NCBI GenBank assembly: GCA_034003625.1
Contig: JAVEYG010000006.1
Span: 1 to 64,000 of the forward strand
From: GWE2-42-39 sp034003625
GTDB lineage: Bacteria > Bacteroidota > Bacteroidia > Bacteroidales > Prolixibacteraceae
Direction: 5' to 3'
Length of the DNA stretch: 64,000 nt
Shown: positions 26,087 through 35,596 of the stretch, one piece after another
How positions within the stretch are numbered: the first letter of the stretch is position 1
How the letters are laid out: each line of letters begins with the position of its first letter
Position numbers and translations under genes: made by a program
The notes under the pieces: model-generated
What the model was told of the DNA's origin: nothing
Seen by the model: the letters and a program-made list of their open reading frames with translations, nothing else
Databases searched by the model: none

Positions 26087-26953
26087 TTAACCGGCTGCCG
26101 CCTCTCTTTCGGCTTGTTTAACAACCCGTTTCGAGATAACAATCCCTACTTCGTACAACACAACCAACGGGATACAAACCAGTACCTGGCTGAATATGTC
26201 GGGAGGGGTTATAATGGCCGAAAGGATTAACAACAGGATGTAAGCATGTCTCCGGTATTTTTTCAGGAACTCAGGAGAGATGAGCCCTACTTTACTCAGG
26301 AAAAATACTAAAATCGGCAACTCGAAGACCACCCCGCTGGATAAACAAATTGAGGTGACCGTACTGATGTAAGACATCATGTAAATCTGGTTGCTTACTT
26401 CAGCGCTTACTGAATACGAGCCCAGAAAATGGATGGAAAGGGGCACTATCAGGAAATATCCGAACAAAACACCCAGGATAAACAGCACCGACATGTAAAA
26501 AGCGGCGCCCCGGGCATGCTTTTTTTCGTTATCGTAAAGGGCAGGTTTCAAAAATGTCCAGAATTCATAAATGACATACGGGGCGGCAATGATCAGGCCG
26601 GTAATCAACGATATCATGAGGTGTGCCGAAAACTGCCCCGCCATTTTTATACTGATCAGTTGTAACGGTTTGGTATTGATCTTCAGCGATTCGACCCCCA
26701 CATAGTCGGCCAGAAGTGCAAACATACGGTTGGTCCAAAAATCGGGAGTTTTGGGTTTCAATATGATTGTATCGAAAATAAAATCCTTAAAAATAAAAGC
26801 CGCAACAGCAAAAACCAGAATGGCAAGAAACGACCTGACGATATGCCAGCGCAGTACCTCCAGGTGTTCGAGGAACGACATTTCTGCCTCCTGTTCCTTA
26901 TTTCTTTTTCGCTTTTTTGTGCTTTGCTTCTCTCTGCTCGCTTCTTCGCTCAT
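26087..26953 (-). CDS. tatC: Sec-independent translocase subunit TatC
   Basis: The 288-aa membrane protein shows the TatC N-terminal EMSFLEHLEVLRWHIVRS segment that recognises twin-arginine signals, six membrane helices, and the conserved FWTFLKPALYDNEKK periplasmic loop. Its Lys/Arg-rich N- and C-terminal tails are longer than in E. coli. It acts with TatA, encoded at 55405, and may export the GH36-like protein encoded at 38691, which has a twin-arginine leader. Confidence 0.96.
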   Translation of the reverse strand: MSEEASREKQSTKKRKRNKEQEAEMSFLEHLEVLRWHIVRSFLAILVFAVAAFIFKDFIFDTIILKPKTPDFWTNRMFALLADYVGVESLKINTKPLQLISIKMAGQFSAHLMISLITGLIIAAPYVIYEFWTFLKPALYDNEKKHARGAAFYMSVLFILGVLFGYFLIVPLSIHFLGSYSVSAEVSNQIYMMSYISTVTSICLSSGVVFELPILVFFLSKVGLISPEFLKKYRRHAYILLLILSAIITPPDIFSQVLVCIPLVVLYEVGIVISKRVVKQAEREAAAG

Positions 26954-27090
26954 TACTTAATAGAAAAATAATAAAGGAATAAATTCTCAAAAATTCCCGA
27001 CAAATATAAGTTTTATTGGCGATTTGCTTCCCCGGGGGTATCTTAAAATTTTTAAATCAACTTAAAGAGCGTTTAAATCGGGAAAAATGA

Positions 27091-27122
27091 TTGGAATTTG
27101 AATAAGAATTTGTTTATCTTCG
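27091..27122 (+). promoter_or_regulatory. promoter candidate for recQ
   Basis: TTGG at 27091-27094, a 20-base spacer and TATCTTCG at 27115-27122 approximate the Bacteroidota -33/-7 pattern, about 55 bases before the recQ start. Confidence 0.35.
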
Positions 27123-27176
27123 AGATTACGAAAAAAAGCGAACGTGAAGAATTAGTGGTCATTTATTTCGACTTAC

Positions 27177-29360
27177 ATGGGAAGAGAAGTTACATTAACA
27201 GATCATCTTCAGAAATATTTTGGGTTTGATCGGTTTAAAGGCCAGCAGGAAGAAGTGATACGGAGCGTGCTCGGAGGGAACGACACGTTTGTGCTGATGC
27301 CGACAGGGGGAGGAAAATCGCTTTGCTACCAGTTGCCCGCGCTTTTAATGGAAGGCACAGCCATTGTGATCTCCCCGTTGATTGCCCTGATGAAAAACCA
27401 GGTCGACTCCATCCGCAGTTTTGGAACAGACGACGGGATTGCCCATTTTCTGAATTCGTCATTGAACAAAGCAGCCATCCATCGGGTAAAAAACGATGTG
27501 GTTAGCGGGAAAACAAAGCTGTTATATGTTGCCCCCGAAAGCCTTACCAAACAAGAAAACGTGGATTTCCTGAAGGGACTGAAAATTTCGTTCTATGCCA
27601 TCGACGAAGCACACTGTATTTCGGAGTGGGGCCACGATTTCCGTCCCGAGTACCGGCGCATCAGGCCCATTGTTACCGAAATAGGGAAAGCACCGATCGT
27701 TGCACTGACAGCTACAGCCACGGCAAAAGTGCAGCACGATATCCAGAAAAACCTTGGTATGCAGGATGCCCGGGTTTTCAAGGCATCATTCAATCGCCCG
27801 AACCTGTATTATGAAATTCGTCCGAAGATCAAGCCCGAAGCGCAGATCATCCGCTTCATTAAAGAGAACGCCGGTAAATCGGGGATCATTTACTGCCTGA
27901 GCCGCAAAAAAGTGGAAGAACTGGCCGAGACCCTGCGGGTGAACGACATCAAAGCATTGCCCTATCATGCCGGTATGGATTCGGCCACCCGTTCTGGCAA
28001 CCAGGACAAATTTCTGATGGAAGAAGTGGATGTAATTGTGGCAACTATTGCCTTCGGGATGGGAATTGACAAGCCCGATGTTCGTTTTGTGATCCATTAC
28101 GACATCCCGAAAAGCCTGGAAGGCTATTACCAGGAAACCGGTCGGGCCGGGCGCGACGGCGGCGAAGGGAAATGTATCACTTTTTATTCTCATAAAGACA
28201 TTCAGAAATTAGAAAAATTCATGCAGGGCAAACCAGTGGCCGAACAGGAAATCGGGCGCCAGTTGTTGCTTGATACCGCTTCGTATGCCGAATCGGCGAT
28301 ATGCCGGCGAATCATCCTGCTGAATTATTTTGGCGAAATACTGAAAGAACCCTGCGGCAATTGCGACAACTGCCTGAACCCAAAAGAACAGGTAGAAGCC
28401 AAAGACGAGATATGCCGCGCACTGAACGCCATTATCGAGGTGAAAGAAAAATACAAAGCCGAACACATTACCGATATTCTGGTGGGTAAAAAGTCGGCTG
28501 CCGTGAAATCATTCAAGCACTACCAGTTAAAAGCATTTGGTTCGGGCAACGACCACGGCGAAAAATTCTGGAATGCCGTATTCCGGCAAAGTATGGTAAA
28601 AGGACTGATATTGAAGGATATTGAAAATTACGGGCTTTTGAAAATGACCGAAGCCGGGTATGAATTTCTGGAACACCCGCGCGATTTTATGCTCGTACGA
28701 AACCACGATTACGACATCCGCGACGAAGATTCACCGGCTACCGGCGCCCCCACCGGAGGAGCTGACGGCGACCCACAGCTGTTTGCCATGCTGAAAGATC
28801 TGCGGAAACAAGTTGCTAAAAGGCATAACCTGCCTCCATTCGTTATCTTCCAGGATCCATCCCTTTCCGATATGTCGCTGCAATACCCTGTTTCGCTTGA
28901 AGAACTAAAATTCATACAGGGTGTCGGTGAAGGAAAAGCAAAACGCTACGGGAAAGAATTCGTGGAACTGATCAAACGGTATGTGGAGGAGAATGATATT
29001 GAACGCCCTCAGGATATGGTAGTGCGTACCGTGGCCAACAAATCGAAGATGAAAGTGTACATCATCCAAAGCATCGACCGCATGCTGGCCCTCGAAGACA
29101 TTGCCGAAGCGCAGGGGATTGAAATGAAAGACCTGATTTCGGAAATCGAAGTGATTGTTAATTCTGGCACACGCATCAACATCGATTATTACATTGATGA
29201 CATTCTCGACGAAGACCACCAGGAAGAAATATTTGACTATTTCCGTAGCGCCAAAACCGATTCTATTTCAGATGCCCTGAAAGAACTCGGCGAAGACGAT
29301 TATTCCGAAGACGATATCCGCCTGATGCGGATAAAGTTTCTGTCGGAAATGGGGAATTAA
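27177..29360 (+). CDS. recQ: ATP-dependent DNA helicase RecQ
   Basis: The 727-aa protein has Walker A PTGGGKS (residues 42-48), DEAH box AIDEAHCISEWGHDF, motif VI YQETGRAGRDG, the zinc-binding C..C..C region (CRRI...CGNCDNC), a winged-helix RQC domain and an HRDC domain at about 540-615. It unwinds forked and recombination intermediates. Its last 76 bases are duplicated at 36350-36425, so the gene is the attachment site of the downstream island; the coding sequence remains intact. Confidence 0.97.
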   Translation: MGREVTLTDHLQKYFGFDRFKGQQEEVIRSVLGGNDTFVLMPTGGGKSLCYQLPALLMEGTAIVISPLIALMKNQVDSIRSFGTDDGIAHFLNSSLNKAAIHRVKNDVVSGKTKLLYVAPESLTKQENVDFLKGLKISFYAIDEAHCISEWGHDFRPEYRRIRPIVTEIGKAPIVALTATATAKVQHDIQKNLGMQDARVFKASFNRPNLYYEIRPKIKPEAQIIRFIKENAGKSGIIYCLSRKKVEELAETLRVNDIKALPYHAGMDSATRSGNQDKFLMEEVDVIVATIAFGMGIDKPDVRFVIHYDIPKSLEGYYQETGRAGRDGGEGKCITFYSHKDIQKLEKFMQGKPVAEQEIGRQLLLDTASYAESAICRRIILLNYFGEILKEPCGNCDNCLNPKEQVEAKDEICRALNAIIEVKEKYKAEHITDILVGKKSAAVKSFKHYQLKAFGSGNDHGEKFWNAVFRQSMVKGLILKDIENYGLLKMTEAGYEFLEHPRDFMLVRNHDYDIRDEDSPATGAPTGGADGDPQLFAMLKDLRKQVAKRHNLPPFVIFQDPSLSDMSLQYPVSLEELKFIQGVGEGKAKRYGKEFVELIKRYVEENDIERPQDMVVRTVANKSKMKVYIIQSIDRMLALEDIAEAQGIEMKDLISEIEVIVNSGTRINIDYYIDDILDEDHQEEIFDYFRSAKTDSISDALKELGEDDYSEDDIRLMRIKFLSEMGN
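29285..29360 (+). repeat. left attachment-like repeat (recQ 3' end)
   Basis: These 76 bases, ending exactly with the recQ stop TAA, recur at 36350-36425 with two mismatches. The pair brackets the Argonaute island as target-site duplications at a gene 3' end do. Confidence 0.85.
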
Positions 29361-29369
29361 AGCGATGCA

Positions 29370-30386
29370 ATGCCAAAGAACAAACTTGCAAGTTTCCGAT
29401 ACAGGGTTATTAATAATTGCCTTAAAAACAGGGGCAAGAAGTGGACTTTACAAGATTTAATTGATGAGATTTCAGATCAGTTATTTGAAAATTTTGGAAT
29501 AGAAAAGGGGGTTAGCAGGCGAACCGTTTTTTATGATATTGAGTTGATGAGAAGTTTGCCTCCCCGTGGATTTGATGCTCCAATCGGAATAAAAGACGGA
29601 TATTATTATTACGAAGACCCGAATTTTTCGATTGACAATATTCCTCTGTCTGAAAAAGATATGGAAAGCATAACCGATGCTATTTCTTTTCTGGAACAGT
29701 TCAATCAATTGCCAATATCTGCGGAACTATCATTGATTCGGGAAAAATTGTACGGTGAAACCGTCTTTCCCCATGTTAGTTCTCAGAAAATCATTGAATT
29801 TGAAAAGAAAGAAGTAAAAGGGTCGGAACTCCTTATCTCTTTATACAAAAACATACGTGATAAAAATGTACTCGAAATTCGTTATCACCCGTTTAAACAT
29901 AAAGATGCCAGTACATTAATAGTCCATCCATATTTCTTAAAACAGTATAATGCAAGATGGTACCTAATTGCCTATTGTGAAAACTTTAACAATATTGGTT
30001 TTTACAGTCTTGATCGCCTGCTTTCATTCAAAGTTTTATCGGATATTGACTATAAGGAAAACTTGAAGCCTACAGCCGGGAAATATTTTAAAGACATTAT
30101 CGGGATTTCGTTGCCTGAAAAAGGTGAAATACAACAAATCATTCTGCAATTTTCGCCAGAACAAGCCCCGTATATAAAAACAAAACCCATTCATTCGTCC
30201 CAGCAAATAATAGATGAATCGGAGCATGGGATAGAAGTATCGTTAAGCCTGATCCCCAATTACGAATTTTTTTCGTTGATCCTGAGTTTTGGTAGCTCAG
30301 TACAAATTCTTTCACCCAGTGACTTACGAATAAAAATTCTTACTATTTTAGAAAACTCAATAAAAAATTATACAAGTGCAAAATAA
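29370..30386 (+). CDS. WYL-domain transcriptional regulator of Argonaute island
   Basis: The 338-aa protein has an N-terminal winged-helix DNA-binding region (WTLQDLIDEISDQL, SRRTVFYDIELMR) and a C-terminal WYL domain with the literal W197-Y-L199 motif in ARWYLIAY. A WCX-like C-terminal region follows. WYL proteins sense nucleic acids or nucleotides and control defence loci such as BREX and CRISPR. It starts 10 bases after recQ. A 21-bp-spaced direct repeat and a GTGCAA/TTGCAC palindrome right after its stop may be its operator. Confidence 0.88.
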   Translation: MPKNKLASFRYRVINNCLKNRGKKWTLQDLIDEISDQLFENFGIEKGVSRRTVFYDIELMRSLPPRGFDAPIGIKDGYYYYEDPNFSIDNIPLSEKDMESITDAISFLEQFNQLPISAELSLIREKLYGETVFPHVSSQKIIEFEKKEVKGSELLISLYKNIRDKNVLEIRYHPFKHKDASTLIVHPYFLKQYNARWYLIAYCENFNNIGFYSLDRLLSFKVLSDIDYKENLKPTAGKYFKDIIGISLPEKGEIQQIILQFSPEQAPYIKTKPIHSSQQIIDESEHGIEVSLSLIPNYEFFSLILSFGSSVQILSPSDLRIKILTILENSIKNYTSAK

Positions 30387-30417
30387 TTGCACCAGACACC
30401 CAGATATTTGCACCAGA
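30376..30417. promoter_or_regulatory. operator candidate ahead of ATPase gene
   Basis: TTGCACCAGA occurs at 30387-30396 and 30408-30417, 21 bases apart (two helical turns), each within a longer AT-rich match. GTGCAA-aataa-TTGCAC (30376-30392) overlaps the WYL stop. The site sits in the 50-base gap between WYL and ATPase genes, a likely place for WYL autoregulation. Confidence 0.55.
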
Positions 30418-30435
30418 TAAAAAACAAACCGACCC

Positions 30436-32196
30436 ATGAATTATCTAAAACATTTTGGCGTAGGCAATTTTAAGGTTTTTAAAAACCCGACACAATTTGA
30501 CCTTGCTCCGATAACCATCCTAACAGGAAAAAATAACTCTGGGAAAAGTTCTCTTATAAAATCTATGCTGATTTTAAGAGACAGTTTCGCTGAATTTCCC
30601 AAGGGAGATATTGGTAAAATGACCCGGTTATTTTTCGACCGTCCCGAATTAAAAATAGGCACGCCTGATGAATTATTGAATTTCGAGAGGAAAGAAAGAA
30701 GAATAACATTTACCCTTTCTCTAAACAACCCAATATTTCCGAATGGCGAAATCGTATTAGAATATTTGTCTGGAAAAAAAGATGAAGTTTTTCTTTTTGT
30801 TGCTTTTAAAATAATTAATGACAACGAAACAATCGTGAATTTTATTTCTCCGTTAAAAGAATTATTACTCCAACCTGAAGCAGCAAAACCTCAAGGTTTT
30901 CTACAAATTGATCTTCAATATTTTCTAAACAGGATTAAAACGCTTGTCCCTGATCCTGTAAAAGCTGATTACCAGGATTTGAGTGAGAAACTTGGCAGAT
31001 ATCATGCGACATTGGTAAATATTTCAAGAAGTTTACGTAATAATGATTTATTAATTCAGGAAATCGAAGATCCTGAATTTTATGAAGAAGGATACGGATT
31101 GATTCAAGCGAAAAAACTTACATTATCAAAAGAAGCTTCGGTTGATATTCAGAAACGTTGGTTTGAGGAATCAAAAAAAGGAGTCTTTTGGTACGGACTA
31201 GTAGACCTTTACTTTGGTTATTCTATTCATGGACTTGATAATGAGTTCAAAAGCCAATATTATCAGCTGATAAGCGACAAAATATTAGAGGCAGCCGATC
31301 AGTGCCCATTGATTAATGATGACCCTGTATATAAATCATTTTCCGGGTCACTACCCCAAAAAGGAATAAAATTCTTTATCCCAAAAATAAATGGAGACTT
31401 TGACATGCAAGTAAAAGAATTCATCTTGTCACAATTTTCAGAGCTTCAATCCGAATTTAAAGATGTTATTTATCTCCCTTCAATAAGGGCAAAAAACGAA
31501 CGGCTTTATTGGGTTTCGAACGAGGGCTACGCAATACAGGCAATCGACCAGAAAGCATTTGAAAGCATTTATTTTAAGAATACTGAAATCGAAAATTTCT
31601 ATCAGGAATTCTTAAAAGACTTTGAAATTGGACAAAAAATAGAAATAAAGACCCACCAACGAACAGCAACTGAGATTACAGTTATTCGGGACGGACGGAA
31701 AATACTTTTAAGTGATTTGGGTTTCGGCTATGCTCAGTTGATACCAATAATTTTGAATATCCTGATTACTGCCAGTAAATGTTTTTATTGGAAATATAAA
31801 GGTTCAGATACAATATCAGCAGAAAATAGGATAAATGAAAGGCCAAAGATACTGATCGAAGAACCGGAAAGTAACCTGCACCCTGATTTTCAATCGAAAC
31901 TAGCCGATCTATTTGTTAAAGCATCTAATCTTTTTGGTATCCAGTTTATCATTGAAACGCATAGCGAGTATTTAATCCGAAGATTGCAGTATCTAACTGC
32001 CAGGAAAGATATTAAGCCTGATGATATTTCAATTTATTATTTCAACAACCCGAACAATATTCCCGAAGGAGAAAAACAGATTAATAAAATTGAAATCAGG
32101 GCCGATGGAATTTTAAAACAAGATTTTGGTTCCGGCTTCTACGATCAGGCTGCCAATTCCACGTATGATTTATTCCGATTGATAGGAGACAATTGA
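30436..32196 (+). CDS. OLD/DUF3696-like AAA ATPase of Argonaute operon
   Basis: The 586-aa protein has an SMC/OLD-type ATPase fold split by a large insert: Walker A GKNNSGKS at residues 31-38, a signature-like SDLGFGYAQLIPI region, Walker B ILIEEPESNLHP, and the D-loop/H-loop stretch FIIETHSEYLIRRL. This set of motifs occurs in DUF3696/OLD-family ATPases of phage defence. No TOPRIM nuclease domain is visible, so the nuclease or effector should be another subunit. The stop is 1 base from the next gene's start, so tight coupling with the 326-aa protein is likely. Confidence 0.85.
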   Translation: MNYLKHFGVGNFKVFKNPTQFDLAPITILTGKNNSGKSSLIKSMLILRDSFAEFPKGDIGKMTRLFFDRPELKIGTPDELLNFERKERRITFTLSLNNPIFPNGEIVLEYLSGKKDEVFLFVAFKIINDNETIVNFISPLKELLLQPEAAKPQGFLQIDLQYFLNRIKTLVPDPVKADYQDLSEKLGRYHATLVNISRSLRNNDLLIQEIEDPEFYEEGYGLIQAKKLTLSKEASVDIQKRWFEESKKGVFWYGLVDLYFGYSIHGLDNEFKSQYYQLISDKILEAADQCPLINDDPVYKSFSGSLPQKGIKFFIPKINGDFDMQVKEFILSQFSELQSEFKDVIYLPSIRAKNERLYWVSNEGYAIQAIDQKAFESIYFKNTEIENFYQEFLKDFEIGQKIEIKTHQRTATEITVIRDGRKILLSDLGFGYAQLIPIILNILITASKCFYWKYKGSDTISAENRINERPKILIEEPESNLHPDFQSKLADLFVKASNLFGIQFIIETHSEYLIRRLQYLTARKDIKPDDISIYYFNNPNNIPEGEKQINKIEIRADGILKQDFGSGFYDQAANSTYDLFRLIGDN

Positions 32197-32197
32197 T

Positions 32198-33178
32198 ATG
32201 CTGGAAACCATACTGGATAGTGAAATATTTATTGACTTCTGCAAGTCTCGGCCAACTCCTGATCCATATGGCCCTGAAAAAGAATTCGACGAACATGAAT
32301 CATTCTGGAAATTTCTGAAGTTTAGGACGAATTTAAAATTAATGCTTAATGGTAACTTTAACGGGCAAATCGCTGAAAATCGATTTATAACCAGACTGTC
32401 ATCAGGACGAGGAGAGGCAAAAATTGACTTTTTAGAAAAATTCAACTGGCCACATAAGGGAATATTGCCCGGTAACACTTTCCCTGGATCATTTTTTTGC
32501 CTTAAACAAGATGATCTGAGTAAAAAAAATCAAATAACAAGTAGAAATGGAATGTTCTTTGGGTTTGATGATGATTACTTACAACAATGGCAAAAATTAT
32601 CATTTTCAGGAAAAGAACACCTCACTTTCCATGTAAGAAAAGAACTTGAAGGGAAAATGTTTCTAAAAGGATGGGACGATTTATCGCAATATATTTTGCC
32701 TTTTACTGATATTATTATCAGCGACAGGTTTATTAATGACATTAGCGTCAGAGATCAGAACCTGCTTGAATTTATCTGTTTTTTAGACAGACAAACGCCG
32801 GTTTCGTATAACCTGTTAATAATAACCCAGAAAGGAGATAAGGATTTTTTAAATGAATTTGAAAAGTATTTAACTGACAAGATTAAAGAAAATAAACTAA
32901 AAGCAAAATTAGGGATTGTTCTTACACGTAGGGAGCACGACCGGTGCATATTGATGAATTATCTAAAAATAGAATCAGGCGATTCATTCAATTACTTCAA
33001 CCGGGATGGAAGAATAATTACCAATGGGACAGAACTTAAACTTTTCCCGCTTTGTTCTCCTGATAATTTTTATGATACTCGTGTAAAATTATCTGTTTTG
33101 AAAAATATTGCAGAGAATGAAAAGGAAGATATTAGAGGAAACCTGAATAACCGGTTATTCAGATATTGCGATGATTAG
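32198..33178 (+). CDS. 326-aa protein with HDR...NY...SG motif, possible effector
   Basis: I do not recognise this protein with certainty. Its second half (about 160-326) holds FTDIIISDRFIND, YNLLIITQ, and then REHDRCILMNYLKIESGDSFNYF at 245-267. The order His-Asp-Arg, a hydrophobic strand, Asn, Ser-Gly-x-x-Phe recalls the degenerate PLD/MIT_C-like half-motifs seen in conflict-system proteins. The N-terminal 150 residues give no motif. Coupling to the ATPase (1-base gap) suggests an ATPase-effector pair. The Argonaute start lies 29 bases beyond the stop. Confidence 0.7.
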   Translation: MLETILDSEIFIDFCKSRPTPDPYGPEKEFDEHESFWKFLKFRTNLKLMLNGNFNGQIAENRFITRLSSGRGEAKIDFLEKFNWPHKGILPGNTFPGSFFCLKQDDLSKKNQITSRNGMFFGFDDDYLQQWQKLSFSGKEHLTFHVRKELEGKMFLKGWDDLSQYILPFTDIIISDRFINDISVRDQNLLEFICFLDRQTPVSYNLLIITQKGDKDFLNEFEKYLTDKIKENKLKAKLGIVLTRREHDRCILMNYLKIESGDSFNYFNRDGRIITNGTELKLFPLCSPDNFYDTRVKLSVLKNIAENEKEDIRGNLNNRLFRYCDD

Positions 33179-33207
33179 CCTGTAATAGAATATTTATTGA
33201 ATTTAAT

Positions 33208-35163
33208 TTGACCCCATTTATAACATCGAAACAAGGAAAGATAGAGACGATCTCTTTATTCCGCTACAGGTTCTCAACGAACTTGAAAGGGAATAAAGAA
33301 CAACTTCAGAAATTCACAAGTTGGCTTTCCCGAAATCAGGAAATTTGTCTGTTTGAAATTGACCCAGATGGTTTTTCGACTTTCTTCCCAATGCGGGAAG
33401 AAATGACATGGCAATATGAATCTGCAAAGAGTAAAGAAATTTCTGCTCCATTCATCAATACCCAACAACTGTCTGCATATATCGGCGTTTTGATGCGAAC
33501 CACATTATCAGAAAAATACGAACGGTTTCTGAATCAAAACACTTTTGTCACCGAATGTATTGAACTTATTCCCTTCCGTCTTAAAAAATGTTTTGAATTC
33601 AATGTCGAGGTATTTGAAGATGGACACTTTCTGGTACACTTTCTCCCTGTTTCAAAAATCACGGGTTCTCAATCCGCATCTGTCGGTTATATAAGGGAGT
33701 TAAAAAGAACATTTAGCAAAGAAGTCAATGATTTAACGATAACCGTTGTTGATTTGAAAACGTTCCGGCGACAGAGAATTAATATTTTCAGTCTCGAAGA
33801 CATGAAGTTGCTTGAAGAATTTTTGAAGGATTGCGAAGATTCTATCATTACATTTGACTATCATTTTCTTGCTAGTTATTCCCCTTCAATTTTTAGAGAG
33901 ATTGCAAAAAATACCATTAAAGATATTGACGGATCAATATTTTACCTTGAGAAAATAATTTCATCCGTTACTTTTCCCGATTGGTTTAATTTTCAAAGCA
34001 AGCCTTTTGCAAGAGTCGATATTGAAGAATTTGGAACCCTTGCAAATCTGAAAATAGGAGAAAATAAATGTGTAAACAAACAAAGCGCCGCCTATTATTC
34101 AGGGATATTGAAACCGGCTGGCAATTGCGCGATCCAGCCTGTTTTAATTGGCCATTACCAGGACATTTCGCAATTCACAGAACTAATTCAAAGATTCAAC
34201 AAAGGAGCTATCGATTTTACAATTTTAAATCCGTTGAAACTTCAATCAGATGTCAACCCAGACTTAACCCGGATTTTGGAACAAAAAAAGGAAATGCCCG
34301 AAAAGAATTTTTTAGTCTGTATTTTCACTTATCATCCGTTATCTTCCGATTTTCTTTCCCCATTAAATAACAAGAATCTACGTTATCAGATATACCAAGG
34401 AGTTACCGATAAATTCAAATTGTCAAATTTTGCCGTCAAATCGTTGGAGAAGTTAGGTGGTATATTATGTGCCATTAACCAGACTTATGAAAATAAGGAT
34501 ACCTATTTCATAGGAATAGATTTAGGACATTCGCCGGATAAGGATGAACGGTTTTCGAATCTTTGCGTTGCTTTTTTTAACAATAATGGCATTCTTCTTA
34601 AACATCACGTAAACAGAAAGATCAAAAAGAATGAATCAATAACGGCGGAGAGTATTTTGCCAGCATTTTCTGCTTTCAGAACATATTTGCAAAAGCAAAA
34701 CAAACCAATGCCTGAAAAGCTTATCATTCATCGAGATGGGAAATTACATGTCCGTGACATTGAAAATATGGTCAGCCAGGCAAAAGAACAGTTATCGACA
34801 GATCATCTCGACATCATTGAGGTAGTAAAACACGGTTATCCTGTTGTTGCAGGTTTTGAAAAGAAAGATGGCGCATATTGTAACCTTAATTCAGGAAGTT
34901 GTTGGATTGACAATTCGAATAAGTATGCAATTCTGGTAACGAACATACAATCGGACGAGAAGAATGCTATTGTAAACCCACTGATAATCAAACACAGATA
35001 CGGGAAAACAGAATTCAGTCAATTGCTTAGTCAAATATATTGGTTCACAAAAATTTACACAAATAATCTTTACAATTCGACCAGATTGCCTGCAACCACC
35101 CAAAAGGCCAATAATTTAGTTGGCACAGGCAGGAAAAAACATCAAGCAACGTACATTGGATAA
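33208..35163 (+). CDS. long prokaryotic Argonaute (MID-PIWI)
   Basis: The 651-aa protein shows a PIWI domain in its last 220 residues: GIDLG with D438, the glutamate segment NESITAESI (E476 or E481), and IIHRDGKLH with D510. The terminal LPATTQKANNLVG is where families carry the fourth residue (Asp or His, as in YADxL); here N635 seems to stand there. A MID-like region (about 365-425, RYQIYQGVTDKFKLSNFAVKSLEKLGG) precedes PIWI; the first 300 residues would be N/PAZ-like but are diverged. Argonautes use small guide nucleic acids against plasmids and phage. The start appears to be TTG at 33208, since no suitable ATG exists before residue 62. The 81-aa gene follows 16 bases later. Confidence 0.85.
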   Translation: MTPFITSKQGKIETISLFRYRFSTNLKGNKEQLQKFTSWLSRNQEICLFEIDPDGFSTFFPMREEMTWQYESAKSKEISAPFINTQQLSAYIGVLMRTTLSEKYERFLNQNTFVTECIELIPFRLKKCFEFNVEVFEDGHFLVHFLPVSKITGSQSASVGYIRELKRTFSKEVNDLTITVVDLKTFRRQRINIFSLEDMKLLEEFLKDCEDSIITFDYHFLASYSPSIFREIAKNTIKDIDGSIFYLEKIISSVTFPDWFNFQSKPFARVDIEEFGTLANLKIGENKCVNKQSAAYYSGILKPAGNCAIQPVLIGHYQDISQFTELIQRFNKGAIDFTILNPLKLQSDVNPDLTRILEQKKEMPEKNFLVCIFTYHPLSSDFLSPLNNKNLRYQIYQGVTDKFKLSNFAVKSLEKLGGILCAINQTYENKDTYFIGIDLGHSPDKDERFSNLCVAFFNNNGILLKHHVNRKIKKNESITAESILPAFSAFRTYLQKQNKPMPEKLIIHRDGKLHVRDIENMVSQAKEQLSTDHLDIIEVVKHGYPVVAGFEKKDGAYCNLNSGSCWIDNSNKYAILVTNIQSDEKNAIVNPLIIKHRYGKTEFSQLLSQIYWFTKIYTNNLYNSTRLPATTQKANNLVGTGRKKHQATYIG

Positions 35164-35178
35164 GTTAAATCAGAAATT

Positions 35179-35424
35179 ATGAAAAAATATCAACTCAAAC
35201 ATCAGGAGGTACATACCGATTGTGCTGAAATATTGAAAGAATACATTGTTGAAGAAAACGGTGTTTTTATTATTGATGGAAAAATTGAATTTTCAGAACT
35301 GCCTACCAACGTATTAAATTCAGTTTTGGATTGGTTAAATGAATTTGACCCGATAAACCGCCAAAATGTATTGAATTTATTGCAACAAGGGAGAATAATT
35401 TTAGAATGTACCGAGACTGATTAA
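35179..35424 (+). CDS. 81-aa acidic protein downstream of Argonaute
   Basis: The product begins MKKYQLKHQEVHTDCAEIL and is mostly predicted helix and strand with many Glu/Asp, including an IIDGKIEFSELP turn and a C-terminal LLQQGRIILEC. I recognise no family. It lies 16 bases after the Argonaute stop, so it probably belongs to the same operon and could be a small partner or antitoxin-like factor; this is context only. Confidence 0.6.
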   Translation: MKKYQLKHQEVHTDCAEILKEYIVEENGVFIIDGKIEFSELPTNVLNSVLDWLNEFDPINRQNVLNLLQQGRIILECTETD

Positions 35425-35529
35425 CCTTTAAGTATTACTGCTAAATTTTCAAAGTTACCAATCAAAGTTCTCTTGTACATCTTGAAAGCCAGTTCTGATT
35501 CCCGAAGAAAACATCAAGAGGAAATTTTT

Positions 35530-35590
35530 TTTTCTTCTTGATGTAAATAAATTTTCTTCTTGATGTAAATTTTCGCACATCTTGATGCAA
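35530..35590. repeat. iteron array, TCTTGATG at 22-bp period
   Basis: CTTGATG begins at 35537, 35559 and 35581, an exact 22-base period. The first two units share TTCTTCTTGATGTAAAT and the third is CATCTTGATGCAA. An inverted relative, ACATCAAGAG, lies at 35511-35520. Such arrays bind a replication or regulatory protein on one face of DNA. Confidence 0.7.
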
Positions 35591-35596
35591 TCAAAA

